Assembly: GCF_030272615.1 (NCBI RefSeq)
Contig: NC_081415.1
Location: 188,978,270-189,042,269 of the forward strand
Source of the DNA: Cryptomeria japonica
Taxonomy: Eukaryota; Streptophyta; Pinopsida; Cupressales; Cupressaceae
Length of the DNA stretch: 64,000 bases
Direction: 5' to 3'
Shown here: piece by piece, positions 47,705 through 59,254 of the stretch
Layout: every line of letters begins with the position of its first letter
Numbering within the stretch: position 1 is the stretch's first letter
The notes under the pieces: generated by a model
What the model saw: the letters and a program-made list of their open reading frames with translations, nothing else
Told to the model about the DNA's origin: nothing
The model's database searches: none
Position numbers and translations under genes: made by a program

Positions 47705-48162
47705 ATCTCCCTCTTTGGCATTGATGACAACACTAGATGTGAAAAACATCCAAGTGCCAAGAAATGCCAAACAAATCTCCCACTCAAGAATATAGCAATG
47801 AAGTTTTGATCCATACTCTCCCTGTAAATGATATCACAATTAAGTTCAGAAATTTTTTCCCCCTAATGTATATATCTCCCTATAAATGATATCAAAATTA
47901 AGTTCTGCAAATTTCTCCCCGTAATGTATATATCTCCTTAAGTTTTTCACATGAATATCTCTCCCTCTTTGACATCAATGCCAAAGATCTGGCATAAATA
48001 TCAAAGTAAAATCAAAAACCACTGAATCACAAGGCTAACTACTCCCCCTAAGTAGTAGCATCACCACATCAATCCGAAATGAATAATATCTCTCATAATA
48101 CATACCGGATTGATGCCAAATAGCATCAATCAGTTTTCTATCGGAGGGGCAAAAACCCCTAA
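47705..48162 (-). promoter_or_regulatory. Y multiple polypurine tracts
   Basis: Read on the minus strand, AAAGAGGGAGAT abuts the 3' LTR. Further purine runs follow inward: GTGGGAGATTTG, AGGGAGAGTATGG, two copies of a roughly 58-bp unit with GGGAGATATATACATTA-type ends (about 47817-47935), AAAGAGGGAGAGATAT near 47955 and CTTAGGGGGAGTAG near 48040. Repeated polypurine tracts are a described hallmark of Sireviruses. Confidence 0.6.
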
Positions 48163-51100
48163 TCAGTCTCTGAGGTACTCAAATGATTCTTTAGGCAAAG
48201 GTTTAGTGAAAATGTCTACAATCTGCTCTTTAGTGTTCACATAAACTAGTCTAACTTCATTTTCTTCCACGTTCTCCTTCAAAAAGTTATACTTGATAGA
48301 TATGTGTTTTGTCTTAGAGTGAAATACTGGATTCTTTGATATGTCTATAGCAACAGAATTATCATAGTGAATAACTATCGGTCCAATGCAATGCACTTTT
48401 ATTCATCCATAGAACTTGTGTACAGTTAGTGGCAACAACAACATACTTAGCTTCAACAGTAGATAAAGAAGTACACGATTGTTTCTTGTCGATCCATGAA
48501 ATAAGTTTCTTTCCAAGAAAGAAAGCTCCATCGAAAGTAATTTTCCAGTCATCAACATCACCTGCCCAATCTACATTTGTCTATGCACATAAAGTAAAGT
48601 CATCATCCTTAGGGTACCACAAACCATATTCAGATGTACCTTGCAAGTATCTAAAAATTCTTTTCACCACACTCTCATGATTTTCTCTAGGATCACTTTG
48701 ATATCTTGATGCAATGCAAACAACATTCATTATATTAGGCCTAGTCTGAGTCAAATATAGCAGACCTCCAATCATAGACTTGTATCTTGTAGGATTTACC
48801 AGTGCAAATTCATCTTTCCTTGTCAATTTCTCACTTGTAACCATAGGAGTACTAACCGGTTTGGAGTCTTTCATACCAAATTTCTTCAACAATTCCCTAG
48901 CATACTTAGTTTGACAGATGAAAATACCTTTATCAGTTTGAGTAATCTGCAAACCTAAGAAAAATTTCATTTCCCTAATCATAGACATTTCAAATTCATT
49001 CTCCATATTTTTAGAAAATTCCATGCACAACTTATCTTCACCTCCAAAAATGATGTCATCAACAAAGACCTAAATAATCAATATATCATCATCAATGACT
49101 TTATAATATAGATTATTGTCAGCATTGCCTTTAGTGAAACCAAGCTTCAAAAGATATTTATCTAACCTTGCATACCAAGCTCTAGGTGCATGTTTCAATC
49201 CATATAAGGCTTTCTTTAACTTGCAAACCATGTTTTTATCATCTGAAAGTGAAAAACCATCAGGTTGCTCTATATAGACTTCCTCATCAAGATCCCCATT
49301 TAGAAAAGAACACTTAACATCCATCTGATAACCCTTGTAGTTTTTTATGTGCAACATAGGCAAGAAATAATCTTATAGCTTCAATCCTAGCTACAGGTGC
49401 AAAAGTTTCACCATAATCAATTCCTTCCTTCTGAGAATATCCTTTACAAACCAATCTAGCTTTATTCCTCACAAATTGTCCATATTCATTTAATTTATTC
49501 CTAAAAACCCATTTAGTTCCAATAACATTTTTATTTTTAGGCCGGGGAACTAAAATCCATGTTTTATTCTTCTCTATTTGATCTAATTCTTCTTCCATAG
49601 ATTTCACCTTTACATGCTTCAATTAGCGATACCAGTTCAACTTGAGAAATTAAACATACCTCATTAGTTGTCAATCTCCTTCTTATCATCAGTCCATTTT
49701 TCTTATCCCTAATGATCTGATCTTCTGAATGATTCAACCTTACATACCTAGGAGTCTTCTGATTCTTTGTTCCTCTTTCATGTTCTTCAGTTACTGTTGA
49801 ATTTTCTGATATTGCCGTAGTAACTGGTTCAACATTTTGTTCTAGTAAAGGTGTTACCGGTTCAGTTATGATCATTTCCACTGCCGGTTCTTGCTCATAA
49901 ACTCTGATTTGACTTTTATTCAGCTCATCCACCTTGACATTAGCGCTCTCCACAATTCTCTGCAATATTTTGTTATAACATCTATATGCTTTGCTTTCAT
50001 TAGAATAACCAAGAAATATTCCTTCATCACATCTAGGATCAAATTTGCCAACGAAATCATCTCTCCTGAAATAACATTTACTACCAAAGATTCTAAAATA
50101 CTTAACTGTAGGTGTATTGCCAAACCATAATTCATAAGGTGTCTTACCGGTTTCTCCTTTGATATGCACTTTGTTGAATGTATAAATTGTTGTGCTCACT
50201 ACTTTTCTCCATTAGATATGAGGTAGATTAGCTTCCAACATCATGGTTCTAGCAGCATCCAAGATAGTTATGTTCTTTCTTTCCACAACTCCATTCTAAT
50301 GAGGTGTCCGAGGAGCAGAAAATTGTCTCCTTATGCCATGCTTCTCACAAAAGTTATTAAACTCACCGAATGTGAATTCTCCACCATGATCTGACCTTAA
50401 AAACTTAATCTTCAATCCTGACTCAGTTTCAACTTTAGTTTTAAAGATTTTAAAATTTTCAAAAGCCTCAGATTTCACCCTTAGAAAAGTAACCCACATC
50501 ATTCTAGAATAATCATCAATGATTAGCATAAAATATCTCACCTTGAAAACTTTTAATTCTAGCAGGGCCACACAAATCAATATGAATAAGATCAAGAACA
50601 TCATTAGATTTGTCTTGTATACTCTTAAAAGATGTTTTAACCTGTTTTCTCATTTGACATTTTTTACATACCAGATTATAGGGCTTCACAATCTTATGTA
50701 TATCTCTAACTATCTTAGTTGAACTGATATTTACCATGCAATCAAAATTCACATGACATAGCCTTTTATGCCATAGCCAACTCTCATCAATTTGTGCAAT
50801 CAAACATGTCTTTTCATCAGAATTCAAATGAAATATATTACCTTTTGTCTGAGTACGGGTTGTAATCTCCAATCCAGATCTATTAATGATTTTGCATTTT
50901 CCATCCTTGAATTGTAATTGAAATCCCTTATCCACCAATTGTCCTACACTCAAAATATTATGCCTTAAACCTTCAACACAATAAACATTATCAGTATTGT
51001 GCTTACCATCTAATGATATAGTTCATTTTCCTTTGATCATACATTCTTTGTCATCTCCAAATCTAACCAGACTGTCATCAAATTCTTGCAAAGATAGAAA

Positions 51101-52326
51101 CTTTCTTTTATCTCTAGTCATATGATGTGAACATCCATTGTCAATTACCCATTCATCTGTATCTTCAATTTTAGTAGCAAGTGCCTTCTCTTCAGGTACA
51201 TTCTCTTCCAGTGCCGAAACATCTTCCTTGATAGCCAGGAACACCCATTCCTTTCCATTTTTGGAATCACTAGCAGAGTCTTGTGTCGATTCATCATCAA
51301 AATCAGTCACACCTTCCTCATCCGCAATGTAGCATGATTTATCTCTATTTTTCCTGTACTTATACTTGTTCTAATATCCAGGGTTAGGCTTAAAAGATCT
51401 TCTAGCTCTTTCTTCAAATCTTGAATTCCTTTCAGGATATCTAGATGAAAAATGACCTATCTTATTACATGCAAAACATTTAAAAGGTGATTTTCCTTCA
51501 TACTTACTTCCTACTGGTTCTTTAGGTACTCTTCTAGCAAATAGGGCTTCAAGTTGCTCAAATTATTCATCTTCTCTCTTCATATCATTCAATTATTTTG
51601 CATACAAAGTTTCCAATCTTGCTTGCTGATTGATGATATAAATGCATGAAAAGAAGGTTTAGACTTCATAGCTCCAGAAGGTCCAAATTCTTCAAGGTCA
51701 AAAGAAGATAATTTCCCAACCAAGGTATCTCTATTGACAGAATTATTAGCCATTGTTCTCAATTCATTAATTGCAGTAGCCTTCATCTTATAAGTCGGTG
51801 GCAAAGCTCTCAGAACTTCAGAAACTATTTCATCTTCACTCAGAGATCCACCACAACATTGAATTCCCATAACAATTTCATTTACCCTTTCCATGAATGT
51901 AGTAATCCTTTCATCTTCTTCCATCTTCAAGTTTTCATATCTCACCCGGTAACCATCAAGTTTAGCAATCTTAATAGTAGGGTCACCTTCATTAAGAGTC
52001 TCCAACTTGTCCCATATAGCCTTTTTTGTTGATTTGTCAATTAATCTCATTATTTGTTGATCAGAAAGTGCACACAAGAGGGCTTCTCTAGCTCTACAAC
52101 CATTCTCAAGCTCCTTATCCAAGTTTCCCAGAGAAGGATTGCCAGATGTCGGATTAAAAGGATTAACACCATTCTCTATGATTTCCCAAATTTCCTTACC
52201 GAGACATCTCAGATGAGTCTTCATCTGAATCTTCCATACTTTGTAATTTGTTTCATCAAGCCTAGGAATTTCTCTCCGAAAGATAGCAGTAGATGAACTA
52301 GATGAACTTGAACTGTTATTCACCAT
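48163..52326 (-). pseudogene. Y Copia gag-pol, broken
   Basis: Minus strand, 5' to 3'. Gag from 52326 (Ser-run, then a UBN2-type domain to about 51600). Zinc knuckle near 51450-51495 with its last Cys changed to Tyr (CFACNKIGHFSSRYPE). Protease WVIDNGCSHHMT near 51140, where DSG is DNG. GAG-pre-integrase with H...H and CKKC (50850-50650). Integrase core with IDDYSRMMWV, SDHGGEF and, after a stop, NGVVERKN (50540-50270). RT pieces 49622-48581 with FVDDIIFGG near 49040. RNase H 48396-48163 with HYDNSVAIDISKNPVFHSKT. Visible stops are at 51589, near 51546, near 51373, 51021, near 50299, near 50206 and near 49070, most at positions where Gln is usual. Not functional. Confidence 0.92.
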
Positions 52327-52368
52327 AGGATCTTCCTCAAGCGATTAAGCTTCTGTAGAGAGGATCAG

Positions 52369-52381
52369 AGCTCTAATACCA
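52369..52381 (-). promoter_or_regulatory. Y primer binding site (initiator tRNA-Met)
   Basis: Minus-strand TGGTATTAGAGCTC just after the 5' LTR; TGGTATCAGAGC is the standard complement of plant initiator tRNA-Met, so one mismatch. Confidence 0.8.
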
Positions 52382-52383
52382 AT

Positions 52384-53581
52384 TGTTAGATAGTTCAAAT
52401 AATCAGAAGACAACTGAGAGAAGGGGGGGGTGAATTAGTTGGCACTATATTACCGAAACCTTAAGCAATTAAAACTTTAATACTGGAACCCAAAACATCA
52501 ATACCGGAATGCATAAACCAATTACCGAAATAGCAGATATACCAATTAAGCACAAGCAACAATTAGAGAATAAATACCATCCACATGACACCAATATTTA
52601 TACGTGGAAAACCATGGTGGGAAGCCTACCCACAGTCAGATAATACTTCTACAATAAGTATGTGATTACAAATTGAGGGGCCTGCACTTGCAGGAAGGCA
52701 AACAGCCTAGAGCACACTGCTCATTACAAAAAGGAGTCTCACTGACTACATAAAAATCCAGACTACAATCCAGAAGAGAGAATGAACTGCAATGATAGCA
52801 TCTCCTATGCTTGAGTACAGTTCTAGTTAAGCTCGATACCGAAGGACTAAATCCTCTTACATAAACCCAACTCGATCACCAATGATCAACCAAATCCTTT
52901 GCATGAATGATTATTACATTATTCTCTCCTTACATATGATCTACAATGAGATCTTACATCATATATATACAAACCCTCGATCACAAACAATAAGGTCGGC
53001 CACTAAACAATAAAGCAATTACATAATTACAAAACATGTCGGCCTAAGACCAAACAAATAATATCCAACCCATAAGACATCTCGGAAACACATTGAGAAG
53101 ATCAAACAACACGTTACATTAAGTCAGCCCATAAACTAGATAATATAGCCTAGAATAGAATAGGTCCGGTACCAACTGCAATGATCCCAATCAGCCAAGT
53201 CTCGAACACAATCACCATCAGCATCCTGAATCTCTACTCGAAACCGCACCAACACCACTTATGCATAATATCAAAAGATCTTCAACAAAGCTCTGTCAGT
53301 GAAACCCTCACCGGATCAACAAACCAAGCTTACCAGCATACAGGATAGCATCCGATCATCAAATCAAAACCAACTAACTGAACATGAATCTGAGTAGCAT
53401 GAATAGCATATCTAAGCCAAAACATACCGAAGTATATTGGATCGTCATGATCTAACCAACTAGAAACCAAACATCCTACTGGGACCAAAAGGATACCGAT
53501 AAAGCAGCCAAAACAGCTAGCGTTGACATCAATTACAAAACATCAATGTAACACATAATCAATTCCTCCAAATGGCCAACA
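52384..53581 (-). repeat. Y 5' LTR
   Basis: 1198 bp, plus-strand ends TGTTAGATAG and GGCCAACA; matches 46148-47704 apart from the insert there. A minus-strand TATA-like run lies near 52958-52970. Confidence 0.92.
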
Positions 53582-53586
53582 GACTA

Positions 53587-54261
53587 TTTATATCCTACAT
53601 GTTACAAATTATTTTTGGGCTAACTATTTATATCGTACACATTACATCTAATTAGGCTGACCTAATTGATGTTTCTTTGGTTGCAAATGGTATATAAAGA
53701 TGAAATCTATTTGGAGGATGATATAGGTTATATGAGTGAGATGCAGAGTTGTGTATATGTACATCTTGTAAGTGCAAAGGTTCACAAGTGAAGTTGAGCA
53801 ATGATGAAGTCAGTTTCAAATGTGTAACAACAGTGAACTATAATCATCATTTCAAAGGATTCATTTCTATATAGTTCAACAATATTGATTCATTGTATTC
53901 AGATCTATCACATCTTGCCTTGAAGAAGTGATTTCAATGTTTTCAAGTCCATTGTATCTTGCCCTAAGGTTGTGCACCTTAGCATTGCAATTAAAAATTA
54001 GGAGCAGTGAGCTTCCTTGGCCTTGAGCCTAAAATATTGTAACTTATTTTCGTATAGTGGGATAGTTCTCACTATGGTTTTTACCCTCATTGGGTTTTCC
54101 ATATAGAATATTGGTGTTCATATGTGATTGCTCTTTTCTTTTTCAGTTCTTTTCTTCTACACATGTGGTAATTGGACTGAATAGTTAAATTGGCTAAGTT
54201 TTAATATATACTGATTCACACCCCCCCCCCCCCCACCCTCGTCATTTGGAAGTGTTCAACA
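53587..54261 (+). repeat. X 5' LTR, second part
   Basis: Resumes after Y and aligns with 63336-63962. TATATAAAG at 53691-53699 is the likely TATA box. A run of about 16 C (54221-54236) precedes the LTR end TGTTCAACA. Confidence 0.88.
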
Positions 54262-54263
54262 AT

Positions 54264-54275
54264 TGGTATTAGAGG
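54264..54275 (+). promoter_or_regulatory. X primer binding site (initiator tRNA-Met type)
   Basis: TGGTATTAGAGG two bases after the LTR end; differs from TGGTATCAGAGC at two positions. Confidence 0.75.
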
Positions 54276-54299
54276 AAGGTTCCTGAAGAAACAATCTAA

Positions 54300-55270
54300 C
54301 ATCTAAGGTAGATCCAAGATTTGAACACAATGTTTGAATATAATATTTGGATGTTATGGAATAACATGAATGGAATATTGATGCAATTGTAGATCTTGAA
54401 GGGCAATTAAGAGCAGCTATGTCTAATCTGGAGGTTTATTAGAAAAGGTACAAGAAAACATAAGATCACGTTGTCCATCTACAAGATAAATTGATAAAAA
54501 AGGAAGACCATTAATGATCTTGAAACAAAGATACATAAAAAAATTGGAGAATGGACTAAGCTTGAAGAAGAAGTGGTTATGTTGAGGAAATAATAGAAAA
54601 GAGGCAAAAGAAAAAATTGATAAAAACTTGAAACTCAAAGGTAGCTAGTGATATGCTTAATGAGATGATAAGTGCTCAAAAACCATCTAATTACAAAGGC
54701 AAACTTGGATTTCACAAAGGAGAATGTTCTAAAACAACCTGCAAAGATGACAAAGGAAAGGAAAAGCTCAAGGATGAATCTAAGAAGACAAATAAAGATA
54801 AAAAAGGTTTCACTCAGGTCTAGAACAAGAAAAACTTCAAGAAGCCTCCTCTTGCTCAAACCAGGTACTCTCCATCTTTCAATTGTAAATTTTGTACATG
54901 TAATACATTTGTACATAGAGCTAGTGAATGTAAAAGTCAAATCAGGTCTCAACCATTTAATGGACAATGCTATGTATGCAAAAAGTTTGGACGTAAGGCA
55001 AATGAATGCAAAAGTAGAATGATGTATGGATATGTGAATACAAACTATGGTATAAATGTTTAGTCTTTCAATGGGTATTATTATTCATGCAAAAAATATG
55101 GACACGAGGTTGTTGAGTGCATATCTAATTTCAAAAGAAATGGAAGAGGTCCGCAACAAGACCCTACTTGTTATAATTGCAAAAAATTAGGACACATTGC
55201 TAAGTTTTGTAGAGGAAAGAATGAGAAGACCTCTACTCCAAAAATAAAGATTGATATGAATGATATATAG
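54300..55270 (+). pseudogene. X gag remnant with four Cys-His knuckle units
   Basis: Plus-strand frames broken by stops. The second half holds four zinc-knuckle-like units: one with CKFCTC and H-x4-C (about 54892), CYVCKKFGRKANEC with His changed to Arg (about 54970), YYSCKKYGHEVVEC with the first Cys lost (about 55080), and the intact CYNCKKLGHIAKFC (about 55170-55211). The open part 54672-55022 is Lys-rich. The upstream half is too decayed to name. It is likely an RNA-binding nucleocapsid region. Confidence 0.75.
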
Positions 55271-55800
55271 CATGAATAAATCTAATGAGAATGTAGATAG
55301 AAAGATAGTGGATGGCTCTATACCTACTAGAGGTACATATGCTTCCTTCGGAAACTAGATAAAATGCATTATCTAAGGGGGAGAACTCATTGAAGACCTT
55401 AAAAACCTCCTTATTGTGTGGATATTGGATTGGTTTTAGCATGGAAAATGTTAGGAAGGTATTTTTGAAATATTTTAAATTTTTGTGGTGATCCACAGAG
55501 GTACTTGTGATCACTAGTATAATAGAGCATCAACGTTTTGTATGTAACAATCAAATGAATTTAAGGAATAAACCCTAAGTTGGTGGAGTTAACGGATAAA
55601 TTATAATTTCGAATTCATTTTGATCACTTGCGATCTTGCAAATTCAAGTGATTGTGTGCAAAAGAGATTTTTGGTGCAAACCCTAGTAGCAACAGGGTAT
55701 TTTGAGGTATTATGCGAGTGAGAATAATAAGAATATTGAAATAGTTGTAGAAAAGATTTTGGAGAAAACACAACAAGAAAATCAGAAGGGTGTAGAGAAA
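55271..55800 (+). other. X internal region, pol missing
   Basis: No RT, integrase or protease motif. A purine tract CTAAGGGGGAGAACTCATTG sits at 55368-55387, like those near the 3' LTR, suggesting that the pol region was lost by deletion or never present. No gene supported. Confidence 0.55.
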
Positions 55801-55885
55801 ATGAACAAGAGAAGAAGATAGAGGAAGAAAGGAGTACTATGCCTGGTGAAGAATCTTTCAATCTTTCCAAAGACTCTGCATCATA
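55801..55885 (+). pseudogene. start of the X second ORF (split by Z)
   Basis: An open plus-strand frame containing ATG at 55838 (MPGEESFNLSKDSAS, then TAA) runs into the Z insertion and continues in the same frame at 61455 once the target duplication is counted once. See the 61455-62345 entry. Confidence 0.5.
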
Positions 55886-55890
55886 ATTGA
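55886..55890. repeat. target-site duplication of Z (left)
   Basis: ATTGA, matched by ATTGA at 61455-61459. Confidence 0.8.
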
Positions 55891-56266
55891 TGTAATAATT
55901 GACTAGGAACCAAAGATCTAGAGGCCAATTGAATAGCACAAGAAAGAGAGAACAATGGAGACAAGAACTTATTGTATTCTCACCAAGATACAAAAAATAT
56001 TGATCATCATACAATGTACATGAGCCTACTTATATAGGCAAGGAAAAAGGAAATGAGAGCACACAATAATGACATGTGGCCCAATGAGATGCAAGGGTAG
56101 GTAAGATTTAATTATAACTCAACCACCTAACACAAGTAACTATGCATCCTAGGAAAGGACGATTCCACCTAAATTGGAAATGCTCCTATGCAATTCCCTA
56201 AGTAAGCTTAAGTAAAGTGTAATTATATCCTAGAGATAAATAAAATAAATTAATTACACTAGGCCA
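55891..56266 (-). repeat. Z 3' LTR
   Basis: Aligns with 61080-61454, with a small difference at the inner end (CTAGGCCA against CCAACA). A minus-strand CTATATAAG TATA box lies near 56027-56036. Confidence 0.85.
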
Positions 56267-56459
56267 TGATAGGTACCCATGTACCAAAGCAATGCAATCT
56301 CTCACAAACAGAGAAAGGGAGAAAACCCAGTGGGAAAAAACTCCCCACTAAAACGGAGATGAATACACAAAAGAACACTCAAAGAAGAATGAGAAGGACA
56401 AAACCTCAAGAGAAGAAAAAGTCCCCCCCATAAAAGAGAATAGAGAAGTCAACCCACCC
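56267..56459 (-). other. Z 3' untranslated segment
   Basis: Between the RNase H remnant and the LTR. Pyrimidine-rich on the element strand, with G-rich runs near 56427-56467 that may include the original polypurine tract. No gene. Confidence 0.5.
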
Positions 56460-59254
56460 CCCACCCCTTGATGAAATATCTCGCACCCTCAAGAGATCTC
56501 GCAACTAATGAAATTTACTCTTAGTGAAGGGTTTGGTTAAGATTTCTAAAACTTGCTCTGTTGTAAGATAATACTACAAATTGATAACCTACTCCCGTTT
56601 CAGCTCCCTGAAATAGTGCATATGGATCTTGATATGTTTGGTCCTCTAATAATGGATTAAATCCCATCTTTCTCCCCTTGGGGAGAGGGATTAAATTCCA
56701 TGTGTTGTTCCTCATCAAGGAACTATACTCTTCCTCCATTGTTGAGTCCCACTCAGGAACTCTCAATGCTTCCTAAAAGGATTGTGGATTGAAAACTGAA
56801 GCAATGTAATCATGTGGAAGATGTTGATGCTGTGCTCAATTCGTTCAAGTGTCTGAAAAATCCCCAACAAGAGTACCTGCTAACTCAAGAGTTTGTCAAT
56901 CCCAATTAGGTCTTGTAGGAGATGAAGAATGAATTTCCTCAACTTCAAGTGGACCCTGCAGAGCTTTGAGCCTATGAGTCGGAGTTGAGATGGAATCATC
57001 ATCTGAGTCACTATCATTACTTTCCACTATTGAGGAAGTATGAGGACGATGAGAGGCCGATCTATGAGAGCTTTCCTCAAAATGAACACTCCTCTCAATG
57101 AATAGCTCTCCTAGATTGGCCTCTCATCCTCCTCATGAGACACATGAGCCTACTCTGAGGTTCCAATGCCTTGCACTTCTCTGGAGGTATGTGTGTCCAT
57201 TCTAGACAACCAAAGACCATGAAGTGTCTCACAATTGGGTTTCTACCACACCAAGCCTCAAAAGGAGTCATACCCTTAAGAGCCTTGTGGGGAACCCAAT
57301 TTGGAATGTGTATGGCACAACTAATAACTTTTTCCTAAAAATTTGGACTAACAGAACGAGCATGAATCATGTAGCTAGCCATCTCCTTAAGGTTATATTC
57401 TCCCTTTCTGCAACACCATTTTGTTGTGGAGTGTAGGAAACTGAGTCTTGAAGATAAATCCCCTCAAGAGTGAAAAATTCCTCGTGTCTATTGTTCACAT
57501 ATATCCTTCCATTGTCTATGTGAAGAATCTTGACTTGTTTCCTTGATTTCTTCTCAACATGAGCCTTCAAGGCTAGAAATCTATCAAATACTTCACTCTT
57601 GTGAACAAGAAAGTAGACCCAAGTGAAACAAGAGTAGTCATCAATCAAGGTGAGGACATAGAAGGCTTTGCTAAATAATGGCACTAGAAATGGACTTACT
57701 ACATCACTGTGAACCAATTGAAGAACTTCCAAAGCTCTCCAAGACTTTGTCAAACTTCTCTTCGGGATGCTTGCCTATGGAACAACCTAAACATATACCA
57801 TTTGAAAAGTTGATTTGAGGGAGACCTATAACCATGTCCTTGGAGCTTAGCTGCCGAATATAGCGATAATTGAGATGTACAAACCGCTCATGCCATAGCT
57901 TACATTTTGAATTTTAATGAGTGAGAAAGATAGTAGAAGGAGATTGAGGCACAAAGTGGGAGAATGAATAAAGTTGTGTGTTGTGATTGGCTTGTCCCAC
58001 TGCTACCAAGGCATCATTCTCAAGTTCTTTGACCACAATTGAATTAGGTAGAAACTCGACTTTCTTTCTATTTCTAAAGTGAGTGATTTGGTAGATTGAA
58101 ATAAGGTTGGTGCTCAAGTTAGGAACATAGAGAACATTTTCAAATGTTCAATCATCCATGTCAATCGAACCTTTCCCTTCAACTTCCACTTGTGTATCAT
58201 CACCTATGAAAATGTGAGGTACCTTGGATGGCTCCAATGAAGAAAATTTCTCCCTTATAGAACCCATGTGATGAGAGGTACCTGAGTCAAGTATCCACTA
58301 TTGTGAAAAACCTATTGTTGCCACAAATGCTTGCCCTTTTCCTTTTGATTGCAAGAAAGTGGAAGGAGATGGATCCTTCTTGTAGGTGGATGGAAAATTG
58401 ATGTTGTTCTTCTTGATGATGTTTGTCGACTCATCAATTTTCCTAGTGGAAATGATGCTCATCATGACCAACTTTCTTGCAATATGAATAAGTTGGCTTC
58501 TCCTTCTTGAAAGAAGATGAAGTATTTCCTTTTTGTAAAGAGGATGATTGTACTCTATCTTGTAGTGTCTTTGGCTTAGATTGCTTTTGGTTCTTACATT
58601 TTCCTTGATTCCCTTGATTAGCCACCAAATCTTTGGACTTTTAAAACTTGAGAATCCCCATGTTGATCAACTTTGCTTGCTCAAGCATCAACATTTCTAT
58701 GAATGCATCAAATGATGGTGTAGTGAAAGAACTACCTGAAGTCAACTGATGGGTTTGGAAGCTAGAAAAAAAGGTTGCATACTCTAATGGAAGCTTGTCC
58801 AACAAATTGTAAACCAACTGTGCATCCTTCTTGTCAATGCCACAATCCTTGACTTTTTCTCTTAGCTTAGTTGATTTAGTTACATAGTCTTGGATTTATT
58901 AAAATCCTCCAAGATCCAACATTATAAGATCATTTTCAATCTTGTAGCCCCTAATCTCATCTACTTGGCCATGTACAATTTACCAAATATGTTCCAAGCC
59001 TCTTTAACTATATCGCATTTATCAATGTGAAAGATAAGTTCATCTAATACATACTCTCTCAATGTTCCAAGAGGCATAGAATTTTTAGCAAGCCATTCCA
59101 TTTGATCATTTGGATCAGTTGTAGGATCCGCTGGTGCTCCTAATGTTCCATTAATGTAATGAATTAGTCTTTTTTCCATTAACTTACTCTATGCTTTAAT
59201 TTTTGATGATGCATAATTGTGTGGAGTTAGAAGTGGAAATTTAGGAGAACCCAT
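56460..59254 (-). pseudogene. Z Copia gag-pol, broken and RT-deleted
   Basis: Gag starts at 59254 (MGSPKFPLLTPHNYASSKIK) and has a TAG near 59190. Knuckle YSYCKKVGHDEHHFH near 58460 (first and last Cys lost). Protease WILDSGTSHHMGS near 58265-58305 with DSG intact. GAG-pre-integrase remnant 57770-57900. Integrase core 57753-57367 with IDDYSCFTWVY, HIDNGRIYVN and NGVAERENITL. RT begins at 56766 (MRVPEWDSTMEEEYSSL, then PLPKGRK) and jumps near 56655 straight to RNase H residues (RTKHIKIHMHYFREL near 56645-56600; ILTKPFTKSKFH near 56535). Roughly the whole RT catalytic core is missing, so the copy is defective. Confidence 0.88.

Larger units (their letters stand above)
46148..53581 (-). mobile_element. 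Y: full-length Copia retrotransposon, pol broken
   Basis: 7434 bp, minus strand, inserted in the X 5' LTR with perfect TSD GACTA (46143-46147 and 53582-53586). LTRs 46148-47704 and 52384-53581; primer site matches initiator tRNA-Met. Gag-pol order gag-PR-IN-RT-RNase H is that of Ty1/Copia. Several purine tracts lie between RNase H and the 3' LTR. Many stops and frameshifts; LTRs clearly more diverged than those of E2. Confidence 0.93.
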
